This document shows positions 35,544 through 43,586 of a stretch of 64,000 nucleotides of DNA, one piece after another; the first letter of the stretch is position 1, and every line of letters begins with the position of its first letter. This DNA is from Massilia sp. KIM (GTDB lineage Bacteria; Pseudomonadota; Gammaproteobacteria; Burkholderiales; Burkholderiaceae_D): NCBI RefSeq assembly GCF_002007115.1, contig NZ_MVAD01000001.1:1860001-1924000 (forward strand). The letters are read 5' to 3'. The notes under the pieces were generated by a model. That model was not told the origin of the DNA. It saw only the letters and a list, made by a program, of their open reading frames with translations, and searched no databases. The position numbers and the translations under genes were made by a program.

Positions 35544-36290
35544 ATGCGCGCGCAACCGGGCCTGATGGGCCGGCGCGCCCCGGCCTGGCCGCTCGCGCTC
35601 ACGATCGGGGCGCACCTGCTGCTGGCCTGGCTGTGGCGCACGGCCTCCGGGCCGCCGCCGGCGCCGGACGAGCAGCGAGTGCGTGAATTCATGCTGATTC
35701 CCGCCCCGCTGTCGGCGCCGGCCGATGCCCGCCGCGAGCGCGCCTTGCCGCCGCTGGCGGCGCGTCCGCTGCGTCCGCGCGAGGCCGGGCGGCGCGCGGC
35801 GACGAGGACCGCAACCGAGCCGCAAGCGATCACGGGACCCGCACCGTTCCCGGATGCGCCGGCGGCGCCCGCCGCGCGGCCGATGGACGATCCGCCGGCC
35901 CAGGGGGATGCCAGGGCGCCGGGCCTGGCCGAGCGGGCGCGCCTGGCCGCGGGCGACGCCGACCGCGCGCTGCGCGAGAACAAGCCCGCCGAGCTGCGGG
36001 CGCCGGAAGGCGGCTGGTCGCGCTTCAGCGAGCGCGTGGCGGTGGCCTACAAGGACCATGCGCGCACCATGACGCGCGAGAGCTACACCGCGCCGGACGG
36101 CACCACGATCTACCGCTTCCGCATCGGCAACCGCGTGTTCTGCCGCACCGGCGGCAGCGTCAAGCCGGTGCCGAGCGCCCTCGACTACGTGCGCGACCGC
36201 GGCGGCGAGCTCCAGTTCGACAAGCTGGGCGGCGAAGGCACGGCCGGCACGATCCGCTGCCCGGCCCAGGCCAGCTTCAGGCCCGACTAA
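35544..36290 (+). CDS. Hypothetical membrane-anchored Pro-rich protein
   Basis: The 248-residue protein has one N-terminal membrane helix (LALTIGAHLLLAWLW) followed by a Pro/Ala-rich periplasmic spacer (about 40-130) like that of TonB, then a small compact domain with a Cys pair (FCRTGGSVKP, TIRCPAQ). It could be an inner-membrane anchored periplasmic protein. The function is unknown. It may be co-transcribed with the aminopeptidase. Its stop overlaps the convergent gene's stop by 4 bp. Confidence 0.65.
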   Translation: MRAQPGLMGRRAPAWPLALTIGAHLLLAWLWRTASGPPPAPDEQRVREFMLIPAPLSAPADARRERALPPLAARPLRPREAGRRAATRTATEPQAITGPAPFPDAPAAPAARPMDDPPAQGDARAPGLAERARLAAGDADRALRENKPAELRAPEGGWSRFSERVAVAYKDHARTMTRESYTAPDGTTIYRFRIGNRVFCRTGGSVKPVPSALDYVRDRGGELQFDKLGGEGTAGTIRCPAQASFRPD

Positions 36291-36661
36291 CCGGACTTGC
36301 GGTTCGCGCCAGCCGGCGCGCGCGAGGTCTGCGGCGGCTGCGCCGCCTTGGAGGGAGCGCACAGCTCCTGCACCCGGCGCCAGGCCCCGGTGGCCTCGCA
36401 CACGACCGGCGGCCGGTCCTGCAGCAGGCGCCCCAGGTCCACCGGCTTGCCTTCGTTGACCCTGACGTTGCGGTTGATCGGGATGCAGATCACGTCGTGC
36501 CAGGCCGCCGCATAGCCGTCGGGCGTGGGCAGCGGGCCGCGCAGGCGCTGCGCCGCCCTCTCGCACTCCTTCTTGGTGGCGAACTCGCCGCGCAGGCTGC
36601 TGCTCTCCAGGCTCACGTCGCGGTACTGTTGGAGGTACAGCAGGAGGATCATCGTAAACAT
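36287..36661 (-). CDS. Hypothetical protein, 124 aa
   Basis: A 124-residue protein with a short hydrophobic N-terminus (MFTMILLLYLQQY), three scattered cysteines and a basic, Pro-rich tail. The Cys spacing (KKECERA, HDVICIP, PPVVCEA) suggests an oxidised exported protein, although no clear signal peptide is present. It is convergent with the preceding gene. No family recognised. Confidence 0.55.
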   Translation of the reverse strand: MFTMILLLYLQQYRDVSLESSSLRGEFATKKECERAAQRLRGPLPTPDGYAAAWHDVICIPINRNVRVNEGKPVDLGRLLQDRPPVVCEATGAWRRVQELCAPSKAAQPPQTSRAPAGANRKSG

Positions 36662-36678
36662 GCTTTTCTCTTGTAAAG

Positions 36679-36702
36679 CCCGGTCCCGGTCCCGGTCCCG
36701 GT
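36679..36702. repeat. CCCGGT hexamer x4
   Basis: Four perfect copies of CCCGGT lie in a 147-bp gap upstream of the hypothetical gene on its left. It is in the non-coding leader, so copy-number change could alter spacing of a promoter or leader. Confidence 0.7.
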
Positions 36703-36807
36703 CGCGCCGCGTGCCGGATGCCGGGCTCCCACCCGCGCACGCCTGAGCGCCGTCAAGCCGGGCCGCAGGCCGCGCACTAGCATGGGACCTCTTCAGAAAG
36801 GACGCCC

Positions 36808-37674
36808 ATGTTCACGCTCATCTCCTGGAATATCCAGTCCGGCCGCAGCCCCGACGGCAAGCCCGATCTTGACCGTATCATCGCATGTCTCGAACGATTC
36901 GGCCGGCACGACATACTGTGCCTGCAAGAAGTGTCTGACGGCTATGCCGAGGGCGGCGACCAGTTCGCCGCCCTGCGCGCAGGCATCCCCGGCCACGCGG
37001 CGATCGAGGCCCTCGCCCTCGACACCGCCGTCCCCGGCGCCGCCCCGGACGGTCCGCGCCGCCGCCTGGGCAGCATGATCTTTTCGCGCCATCCGGTGCT
37101 GCAGGTGTTGCGCCACCTCCTGCCCTGGCCGGCCGATCCGGTGGTGCCCAGTATGCCGCGCCTGGCCCTCGAAGTCACCGTGGCCGCGCCCGGCGGCCTG
37201 CTGCGCATCCTCAATGTCCACCTCGAATACTTCTCGCTGCAGCAGCGCCTGGCCCAGGTCGACGCCCTGCGCGGCCTGCAGCAGGAAGCGGCGGTCCATG
37301 CGCGCCGGGGCCGGGCCAGCGGGCGCGGGGCTTTCGAGGCGGTGCCGCGCCCCCTGCCGGCGCTGATGGCGGGCGACTTCAACATGCTGCCCGGCTCGCC
37401 CGAGCACGCGCGCCTGCTGGCGCCCTTCGACGACGACACGCCGGCCTGGCAGGATGCCTGGCAAGCGCTGCAGCCCGGCCGGCGCCATGCGCCCACGGTC
37501 GGCCTGCACGATACCGATCCCCAGGCCGCGCCGCCCTTCACCTTCGACTACGTGTTCGCCAGCGCCGACCTGGAGCCCCGGCTGCGCCGCATGCGCGTCG
37601 ACGCCAGCGAGCAGGGCTCGGACCACCAGGCCATCTCGGTCGAGCTCGACTGGCACAGGAACGGCAGGCACTGA
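36808..37674 (+). CDS. Endonuclease/exonuclease/phosphatase family protein
   Basis: The 288-residue metal-dependent hydrolase has the EEP fold motifs in order: SWNIQSGR, LQEVSDG (catalytic Glu), GDFNMLPG, TFDYVFAS and SDHQAI (Asp-His). It could be a nuclease or an inositol/lipid phosphatase; the substrate is unknown. A hotdog thioesterase follows after 81 bp. Confidence 0.9.
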   Translation: MFTLISWNIQSGRSPDGKPDLDRIIACLERFGRHDILCLQEVSDGYAEGGDQFAALRAGIPGHAAIEALALDTAVPGAAPDGPRRRLGSMIFSRHPVLQVLRHLLPWPADPVVPSMPRLALEVTVAAPGGLLRILNVHLEYFSLQQRLAQVDALRGLQQEAAVHARRGRASGRGAFEAVPRPLPALMAGDFNMLPGSPEHARLLAPFDDDTPAWQDAWQALQPGRRHAPTVGLHDTDPQAAPPFTFDYVFASADLEPRLRRMRVDASEQGSDHQAISVELDWHRNGRH

Positions 37675-37755
37675 CGCGCCCTCCCTCGCGGCCTTACAAT
37701 AGCGCCTCATGAGCGACATGGCGGCCGCGAGCGCGGCGCCCCACGAGGAAACGCA

Positions 37756-38202
37756 TTGGACTGGGATTATCCGCAACCCTTCATCCTGCCGGTCACGCCG
37801 CGCGCCGGCGACATCGATGGCCTGAACCACACCAATAACGCGGTCTACGTGCGCTGGTGCGAACAAGCGGGCTGGGCCCATTCGGAACGGCTCGGGCTCT
37901 CGCTCGAGGATTACCGGCGCCTCGACCGCGCCATGGCGATCCGGCGCGGCGAGTACGACTACCTGCTGCCCACCCTGCTCGACGAGCCCCTGCTGCTCGC
38001 CACCTGGCTGGTCGGCGGCGACGGCAAGCTGGCGATGGAACGCCGCTTCCAGCTGGTGCGCGAACGCGACGGCGTAACCGTGCTGCGCGGGCGCTGGGAC
38101 CTGGTCTGCATCGAGATCAGCAGCGGCCGGCCGCGCCGCATGCCGGCCGAATTCCTGGATGCCTACATGCCGGTGGTGGTCCCGGCGGCCGGGGCCGCCT
38201 GA
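37756..38202 (+). CDS. Acyl-CoA thioesterase (hotdog, 4HBT-like)
   Basis: The 148-residue protein has the 4-hydroxybenzoyl-CoA thioesterase/YbgC-type segment DIDGLNHTNNAVYVRWCEQAG with the catalytic-type Asp/His. The start is a TTG at 37756 with GAGGA upstream. It hydrolyses acyl-CoA esters; chain preference is unknown. The N-terminal residues fit the usual family start, so the rare start codon is accepted. Confidence 0.85.
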   Translation: MDWDYPQPFILPVTPRAGDIDGLNHTNNAVYVRWCEQAGWAHSERLGLSLEDYRRLDRAMAIRRGEYDYLLPTLLDEPLLLATWLVGGDGKLAMERRFQLVRERDGVTVLRGRWDLVCIEISSGRPRRMPAEFLDAYMPVVVPAAGAA

Positions 38203-38332
38203 AGCGCCTGCGCCGTGCGCGGCCGAGGCCGCGTATTGCGCATCCTCAAAGCGGAACTTGACCGTTTCGGGAATCGGGCGCCTTGGGCCGGATCAGACTG
38301 GAGGTGTCCATCGCCACCCGCACGAGGAAAGG

Positions 38333-39559
38333 ATGCGCCGTCACCCGCACGCCCCCCGCTCTTCCATGCCGCCGCCCTGCGCGGCCCGCCTCTTCCCGGG
38401 CAGGCTGCTGCCGGTGCTGTCGCTGGCGATCCTGTTTGCTGCCCTGCTGTCCGGCTGCCGCCTGCGCGACGGCGGCGGCGAGCAACTGGTGGTGCCCGAA
38501 CTGGTGCGCACCCATCTCTACGTGGCCCCCAACGGCTCCGACAGCAATCCCGGCACGCGCGCCGAGCCCTTCCGCACCCTGGGCCGCGCGGCCCAGGTGG
38601 TCTCGCCCGGCACCACCGTGCACGTGGCGCCCGGCAGCTACTCGGGCGGCCTGCGCACCGCCACCAACGGCACGGCCGAGGCGCGCATCGTGTTCCAGTC
38701 CACCGAGCGCTGGGGCGCGAAACTGGTCCCGCCGCTCGACGCGCGCCAGAGCGCGGCCTGGGACAACCGGGGCAACTATGTGGACATCATCGGCTTCGAG
38801 ATCGATGGCAGCCAGTACCAGAGCGGCATGAAATGGCTGAGCGGCATCTACAACGGCGGCTCGCACAACCGCATCGTCGACAACCGCATCCACCACGTGG
38901 GCACCGACGTGCCCTGCGAGGCCAAGGGCGGCGCCGGAATCGGCATCGACAGCTACTACAAGGGCAACGACGCCGAGGTGGTCGGCAACCACGTGCACGA
39001 CATCGGGCCGGCCGGCTGCCGCTACATGCACGGCATCTACGTGAGCACCACGGCCAGCGTGCGCAACAACGTGATCTACCGCATCGCGGGCGCCGGCATC
39101 CACATGTGGCACGACGCCAGCCATGTCACCGTGCGCGGCAACACCATCGCGGGCTCGGGCACGGGCATCGTGGTGGGCGCGGGCGACTTCTATCACCGCA
39201 AGAAGCCCAACGACGACACCCACGTCAGCAACAACATCGTGGTCGACAACGTCCACGGCATCCTCGAACAGGGCGACACCGGCGAGAACATCAGCTTCCG
39301 CAACAACCTCGTGCACGGCAACACCAAGGCCGACTGGAAGCTCGCGCCCGGCCGCCAGCACACGGGCACGGTCAGCGCCGCGCCGCTGTTCGTCGATTAC
39401 GCGCCGGTCGGCACGCCGGACTTCCGGCTCAGCCCCGGTTCGCCCGCCATCGGCCAGGGGCTGGCCGCCGAGCCTGGAGCCAGGGCGTCGGGCGCCGCGC
39501 CTGCCCTGGGCGGCCTGGGCAAGGTCGACATCGGCGCCCTGCCCTACAGCGAACCTTAG
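38333..39559 (+). CDS. Right-handed parallel beta-helix lipoprotein
   Basis: The 408-residue protein has a lipoprotein signal (LLPVLSLAILFAALLSGC, lipobox LSGC) and a DUF1565-like start (HLYVAPNGSDSNPGTRAEPF). It then has repeated beta-helix turns (GSHNRIVDNRIHHVG, AEVVGNHVHDIG, ASVRNNVIYRIAG, VTVRGNTIAGSG). Such proteins often bind or cleave acidic polysaccharides (PL9/PL6-like), but no catalytic set can be assigned. ATG 38333 follows GAGGAAAGG. It is likely outer-membrane anchored. Confidence 0.82.
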   Translation: MRRHPHAPRSSMPPPCAARLFPGRLLPVLSLAILFAALLSGCRLRDGGGEQLVVPELVRTHLYVAPNGSDSNPGTRAEPFRTLGRAAQVVSPGTTVHVAPGSYSGGLRTATNGTAEARIVFQSTERWGAKLVPPLDARQSAAWDNRGNYVDIIGFEIDGSQYQSGMKWLSGIYNGGSHNRIVDNRIHHVGTDVPCEAKGGAGIGIDSYYKGNDAEVVGNHVHDIGPAGCRYMHGIYVSTTASVRNNVIYRIAGAGIHMWHDASHVTVRGNTIAGSGTGIVVGAGDFYHRKKPNDDTHVSNNIVVDNVHGILEQGDTGENISFRNNLVHGNTKADWKLAPGRQHTGTVSAAPLFVDYAPVGTPDFRLSPGSPAIGQGLAAEPGARASGAAPALGGLGKVDIGALPYSEP

Positions 39560-39569
39560 CGCTGCAAGC

Positions 39570-40100
39570 CTAGGTTAGGGGGCCGGCGCGCTCTCGGGTG
39601 TAGATGCCGATCGGCTTGCCGTCCATCTCGGTGTCCGCTTCGTACCGTAGGCCAAGCCGCCTCGCAACGCCCAGCGATGACGCATTGGCCGCGGCGATGA
39701 GCGCCCGGACCTTGGGTTCGCGCCGGATCTCGAAGGCATGATGCAAGGCCGCCGCCGCCGCTTCGTTCGCATATCCCCGGCCCCAACAGGCACGAAAGGT
39801 ATTCCAGCCGAGTTCCATCACGGTGGATTGCTCACGAAAGAACGCGCCGACATTGCCGACCAGGCGACCGGTCTCCTTTTCCTCGACCGCCCACCATCCT
39901 GCGCCATCGATCAGCCACAGTCCCGCCTGTGAACAGAAGATTCGCCATGCCACATGACGGTCGGCCGCGCCCAGGTGAGCCGAGCTGACGGGGTCGGCGA
40001 CATGGGCCGCGAAGGCGTCGAAATCTTCCCGTCGATATTCACGAAGGATGAGCCGTTCCGTATGAAGGTAGGGTAAGGAAGTAGTGAACTCGCTGTGCAT
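39570..40100 (-). CDS. GNAT family N-acetyltransferase
   Basis: The 176-residue protein begins TERLILREYRREDFDAF and has the acetyl-CoA-binding segment (WGRGYANEAAAAALHHAFE) followed by NASSLGVARRLGLRYE. It is most like RimJ/L-type GNAT enzymes that acetylate protein N-termini or small amines. ATG 40100 gives the normal N-terminus; a longer in-frame extension is not supported. Confidence 0.88.
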   Translation of the reverse strand: MHSEFTTSLPYLHTERLILREYRREDFDAFAAHVADPVSSAHLGAADRHVAWRIFCSQAGLWLIDGAGWWAVEEKETGRLVGNVGAFFREQSTVMELGWNTFRACWGRGYANEAAAAALHHAFEIRREPKVRALIAAANASSLGVARRLGLRYEADTEMDGKPIGIYTRERAGPLT

Positions 40101-40230
40101 GCCTTTGATTCCCCCTGGTGGCGCGGATTGGGGCCGTCCATTGTCGGGTGCGCCCACCCGGTGCGATGTGTCGGCGTTCAGCCTTATCACAAACACATCG
40201 TCAGTTTGTTGGCGCGTCGGTAGGAAACCC

Positions 40231-40258
40231 GTACTGGCCGCTAGCGGACGGCCAGTAC
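40231..40258. repeat. Perfect 10-bp inverted repeat
   Basis: GTACTGGCCG (40231-40240) and CGGCCAGTAC (40249-40258) flank an 8-bp loop. The GGCCAGTAC half recurs in part just after it (AGCCAGTAC, GGCCAGAAC). It lies in the gap between the GNAT and arsC genes, downstream of arsC and upstream of the GNAT gene. Function unclear: possible operator or attenuation/processing hairpin. Confidence 0.6.
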
Positions 40259-40333
40259 AGCCAGTACGGCCAGAACGGCTCAGTGTATAGGTGCGTTGCC
40301 CTTATGGCAACTAGCGCTGGTCTTGGCGGAGGC

Positions 40334-40681
40334 TCAGAGGATTTCGCGCACCAGTTCAGGCGGGCGGCACAGGCGCACACCCTTGGGCGTGCGCACGAAA
40401 GGACGATTGATCAGGATCGGGTGGGCCAGCATGGCGTCGAGGAGCGCCTCGTCATCGACGCGGGGCGCTCCGAGCCCGAGTTCGGCGTACACGGCTTCCT
40501 TGCTGCGGATCGCTTCGCGCACCGAGAGGCCGGCCTCGCGGATCATGGCCTGCAGCTCGTCGCGCGCAGGCGGCTGCGCCAGGTAATCGACCACCCGCGG
40601 CTCATGGCCCGCTTCGCGGATCGCCGCCAGCGTATTGCGCGAATTGCTGCAGCGGGGATTGTGATAAATCGTGATCTCCAT
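40334..40681 (-). CDS. arsC: Arsenate reductase (glutaredoxin type)
   Basis: The 115-residue protein starts MEITIYHNPRCSNSRNTL with catalytic Cys11 (CxxS) and ends with RPFVRTPKGVRLCRPPE, the Arg/Lys-rich anion site of the ArsC glutaredoxin-coupled family (also seen in YffB/Spx-like members). It reduces arsenate with glutaredoxin. No arsenite transporter or arsR of its own is next to it, so its role could be housekeeping. Confidence 0.9.
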   Translation of the reverse strand: MEITIYHNPRCSNSRNTLAAIREAGHEPRVVDYLAQPPARDELQAMIREAGLSVREAIRSKEAVYAELGLGAPRVDDEALLDAMLAHPILINRPFVRTPKGVRLCRPPELVREIL

Positions 40682-40806
40682 CTGGATGCATGTTCCTTGT
40701 TAGCCTGACAAAGAGCGGCATGATAACCACACCTCATACCATGCACCAGCTTTTTTGCTTGTTCCCACCGCTCCAGACCGCTAGAATTCCTCGCTTAATT
40801 TTCTAT

Positions 40807-40847
40807 AGCGTAATGACAGCTGCCGTCTGTTAATGTTTTATTACGCT
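40807..40847. promoter_or_regulatory. Inverted repeat in the arsC/acyltransferase divergent region
   Basis: AGCGTAAT (40807-40814) and ATTACGCT (40840-40847) form a perfect 8-bp inverted repeat spaced by 25 bp, in the promoter zone of the divergent arsC and acyltransferase genes. A possible regulator site; no regulator is adjacent. Confidence 0.4.
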
Positions 40848-40861
40848 GCGACGGAGTGACC

Positions 40862-41515
40862 ATGAGCGACAATCTGATGCGGCCCGCTTCCCTGCCGACC
40901 TGGGGTCAGCGCACCGCCCTACGGCTGCTGAACCTGCTTGGCTGGAAGATGTACTTCAAGCCCCTGCCGGGGCCGCACGGCATCGCCGTGGTCTACCCGC
41001 ACACCTCGAACTGGGATTTCCCGATCGGCCTGCTCGGCAAGTGGGCGGTGGGCCTGCAGTTCCGCTGGCTGGCCAAGGATTCGCTGTTCCGCGGCGTGAT
41101 GGGCAAGGTGATGCGCTACTGGGGCGGCATCGCGGTCGACCGCAGCGCGCCGATGGGCGCCACGCGCCAGCTCGCGCAGGATATGCTGGCCACGAAGTGG
41201 TGCTGGGTGGCGATCACCCCGGAGGGCACGCGCGGCTACCGTCCGCACTGGAAGAGCGGCTTCTACCACCTGGCCCTGACCGCCGACGTGCCGCTGCTGC
41301 TGGTCAGCCTGGACTACAAGAAGAAGGAACTGCGCGTCACCGACCACCTGCGCCTGAGCGGCGACGTCGAGGCAGACATGGCGGCGATCCGCGCCGTGTA
41401 TGCCGACACCCATGCCCTGCATCCCGAGGATGCGGCGCCGATCGAACTGGCCAAGCGCGACAACACGGACAGGCGCGCCGACAAGCGCGCGGAACCGGAA
41501 CGCAGGCGGGCCTGA
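40862..41515 (+). CDS. PlsC-like 1-acylglycerol-3-phosphate acyltransferase
   Basis: The 217-residue protein has the acyltransferase box HTSNWDF (HxxxxD) and the PEGTRGY box, the active-site pair of the LPLAT family. GGAG lies 5 nt before the ATG. It would add an acyl chain to a lysophospholipid or other lipid; it lacks clear transmembrane helices apart from a hydrophobic N-terminus. The basic C-terminal tail is unusual but may be membrane-contacting. Substrate is inferred. Confidence 0.88.
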   Translation: MSDNLMRPASLPTWGQRTALRLLNLLGWKMYFKPLPGPHGIAVVYPHTSNWDFPIGLLGKWAVGLQFRWLAKDSLFRGVMGKVMRYWGGIAVDRSAPMGATRQLAQDMLATKWCWVAITPEGTRGYRPHWKSGFYHLALTADVPLLLVSLDYKKKELRVTDHLRLSGDVEADMAAIRAVYADTHALHPEDAAPIELAKRDNTDRRADKRAEPERRRA

Positions 41516-41591
41516 CCGCGCCCGCAATTCCGGCGGCGCGCTCGCGCGGGCGCGCGCCAGCTCCCACGCCGGCGTCCTTGCGCCGGCGCCC

Positions 41592-43457
41592 TCAGAACTT
41601 CACCCCCAGCGCCAACGACGCCGTATCCCGGTCCTTCACCTGGTGATAGTCCCCACCCCAGGTCGGCGCATACCCCGTCTCCATCAGGTAGCGCTGTCGG
41701 TACTCGAACTTCAAGCCGACGAGCGCCGACTTGCGCCCTTCGTTGAGCAGGAAGTCTCCCGACCATCCCTTCACGTCGTGCACGAACAGCAGGCTGGCGC
41801 TGCCGGCCAGCTGCGGGACGAAGGCCGGCAGACGCGCATCCAGGCGCGCGCGGTAGCCCCAGGCCTTGGCCGTCGCATAACCACGCAGGCTGCACTGGCG
41901 CGCCGCGTTCCCGGTGTTCACCGCGCAGTTGCCGTTGATCGCGCCGACCCCGAAAATGTCCGCGCGTCCGTAGCGCAGCACCGCCTGGTCCGGCAGCCCG
42001 GCCGCGTGCTTGCCCACCGCCTCCAGCGCCGCCACCAGCGCCAACCCGCCCAGGCTGAACTCCTGGCGCGCGCCCAGCTGCATTTGCCACATCGCGTACA
42101 GGTCGTAGCCATGAAACAGCGCGCCCGGCGCCACCGCGTTCGCGCGGGCGCGCAGCAAGGAAGGCGCGTTCGGATTGAGGAAAGGCGGCAGCACGTCGCC
42201 CGGCGCCAGCATGAAGGGCGTGCGCGGCCGGTAGGACAGTTCGCCGTGCAGGCTGCGCGCGCCCTGGCGCTGCGCGAGGCTCAGGGCCGTGATGCGCAGG
42301 CCTTCCGGGTACTCGGTGAAATACGCCATGTTGCGCCCGTCCGGATCGCCCGGGATCAGCGCCGGCCCGTTCGCGCGCGTGCTGCGGCGCAGCCCCGGCA
42401 GCGCGGTGCGCGCGTTGTAGCGCGCGTGGTAGAGGCCGATGTCCAGCCCCTGCGGCGCGTGGCGCCAGGTGAGCGCGGCGCCGAATTCATCCTGCTCCGG
42501 CTTGGGCGTGGCCAGGCGTTTCTGGTAGGCCCCGAGCGGAATGCGCGCGCGATCGCTCACCACCGGCTGCCCGGTCATCACGCGGTCGCAACCGTCGACC
42601 AGATAGTCGTTGAGCGACCACAGGGTGCCGCAGACATCGAGCGCCGTGGGCCGGAACCGGGTCTGGTAGTAGGCTTCGAGCGCCAGCCCCGGCGCCGCTT
42701 CGATGCGCCCGAACAGCATCGGACGCGGCACCAGGGTCTCCGGCGGAATCGCGCCGGCGCGGCGCAGGCCAGGCAGGTCGCGCGGGTTGAGCGCTTCCAG
42801 GCCGCCGGGCGTCAGCGAGCGCGCGCCCCAGTCGAGCAACTGCTGGCCGACCCGCACCATGACCGGCATCTCGCCCAGCCGCGTGGCGCCCTGCACCCAG
42901 GCGTCGAGCAGCGCGATGCCGGAAAAGCGCGACAGGCGCGGCGCGCCGGCGTCGCTCAGCGGCGCATTGGGCGCGTAGGAGTTGGCGACATTGCCCCAAG
43001 GCCGGGCATCCTCACGCAGCCCGAAGTCGCGCCAGGCCTTGAACCGCAGCATGCCGGACAGCGGCCCTTCGCTCGCGCTCAGCTCGAACATGCCCTTGAT
43101 GGCGCGCGAAGCCGCATCCCACTTGCCGTAGTTGGTGTTGGCGTCGTCCGCATTGCCGCCGCTGCCTGTGCCCACCAGGCCGATGGCGGCGGCGTTGACG
43201 CCGGTGAGCAGATCGGGGTCGCGTTCCTGGGTGCGCAGCACCTCGCCGTAGGTAATGCGGCCGCTGAACTTGAGCTCGGCGCCCTGCGCGCAGGCGCCGC
43301 CCGACAGCAAGGCGACGGCAAGGGCGAGGCGGGTGGGCCAGGCGGGCCGAACGGCAAGCCGGAGGCCAAGCCGGACGGCAAGCCGAAAGGTGAGCCGGAC
43401 GGCGCGCCGGGCCGATCCGACTGGGAAACGGCATGCGGACGTGAACGGTCTCGTCAT
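41592..43457 (-). CDS. DUF1302 family outer-membrane protein
   Basis: The 621-residue protein resembles the DUF1302 porin-like proteins: LKFSGRITYG near the mature start and DWGARSLTPGGLEALNPRDL, a signature of the family, then beta-barrel strands ending KFEYRQRYLMETG and a final Phe (VKF). The N-terminus has a long Arg-rich n-region before the hydrophobic signal core (LALAVALLSGGACAQ), built from a 12-bp tandem repeat. ATG 43457 is chosen over GTG 43487. No DUF1329 partner is in the window. Function unknown; often linked with lipid or sterol uptake. Confidence 0.8.
   Translation of the reverse strand: MTRPFTSACRFPVGSARRAVRLTFRLAVRLGLRLAVRPAWPTRLALAVALLSGGACAQGAELKFSGRITYGEVLRTQERDPDLLTGVNAAAIGLVGTGSGGNADDANTNYGKWDAASRAIKGMFELSASEGPLSGMLRFKAWRDFGLREDARPWGNVANSYAPNAPLSDAGAPRLSRFSGIALLDAWVQGATRLGEMPVMVRVGQQLLDWGARSLTPGGLEALNPRDLPGLRRAGAIPPETLVPRPMLFGRIEAAPGLALEAYYQTRFRPTALDVCGTLWSLNDYLVDGCDRVMTGQPVVSDRARIPLGAYQKRLATPKPEQDEFGAALTWRHAPQGLDIGLYHARYNARTALPGLRRSTRANGPALIPGDPDGRNMAYFTEYPEGLRITALSLAQRQGARSLHGELSYRPRTPFMLAPGDVLPPFLNPNAPSLLRARANAVAPGALFHGYDLYAMWQMQLGARQEFSLGGLALVAALEAVGKHAAGLPDQAVLRYGRADIFGVGAINGNCAVNTGNAARQCSLRGYATAKAWGYRARLDARLPAFVPQLAGSASLLFVHDVKGWSGDFLLNEGRKSALVGLKFEYRQRYLMETGYAPTWGGDYHQVKDRDTASLALGVKF
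43349..43408. repeat. 12-bp tandem repeat in the DUF1302 signal sequence
   Basis: Five imperfect units of a GGACGGCAAGCC-like 12-mer, in frame on the minus strand, encode the repeated RLxx segments of the n-region. Gain or loss of units changes the signal peptide by four residues at a time. Confidence 0.7.
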
Positions 43458-43586
43458 TGTCTGTCGATTCGGCCTTGGAAACGGCACGGAAAAATCTCAT
43501 GCCGCGCGGAATCATCCTAGACCCGCGAGAATTGCCGGTCAACAAAAATATGCCGTAGAGATAGATTCACGCCACAGGGCGCGGGA

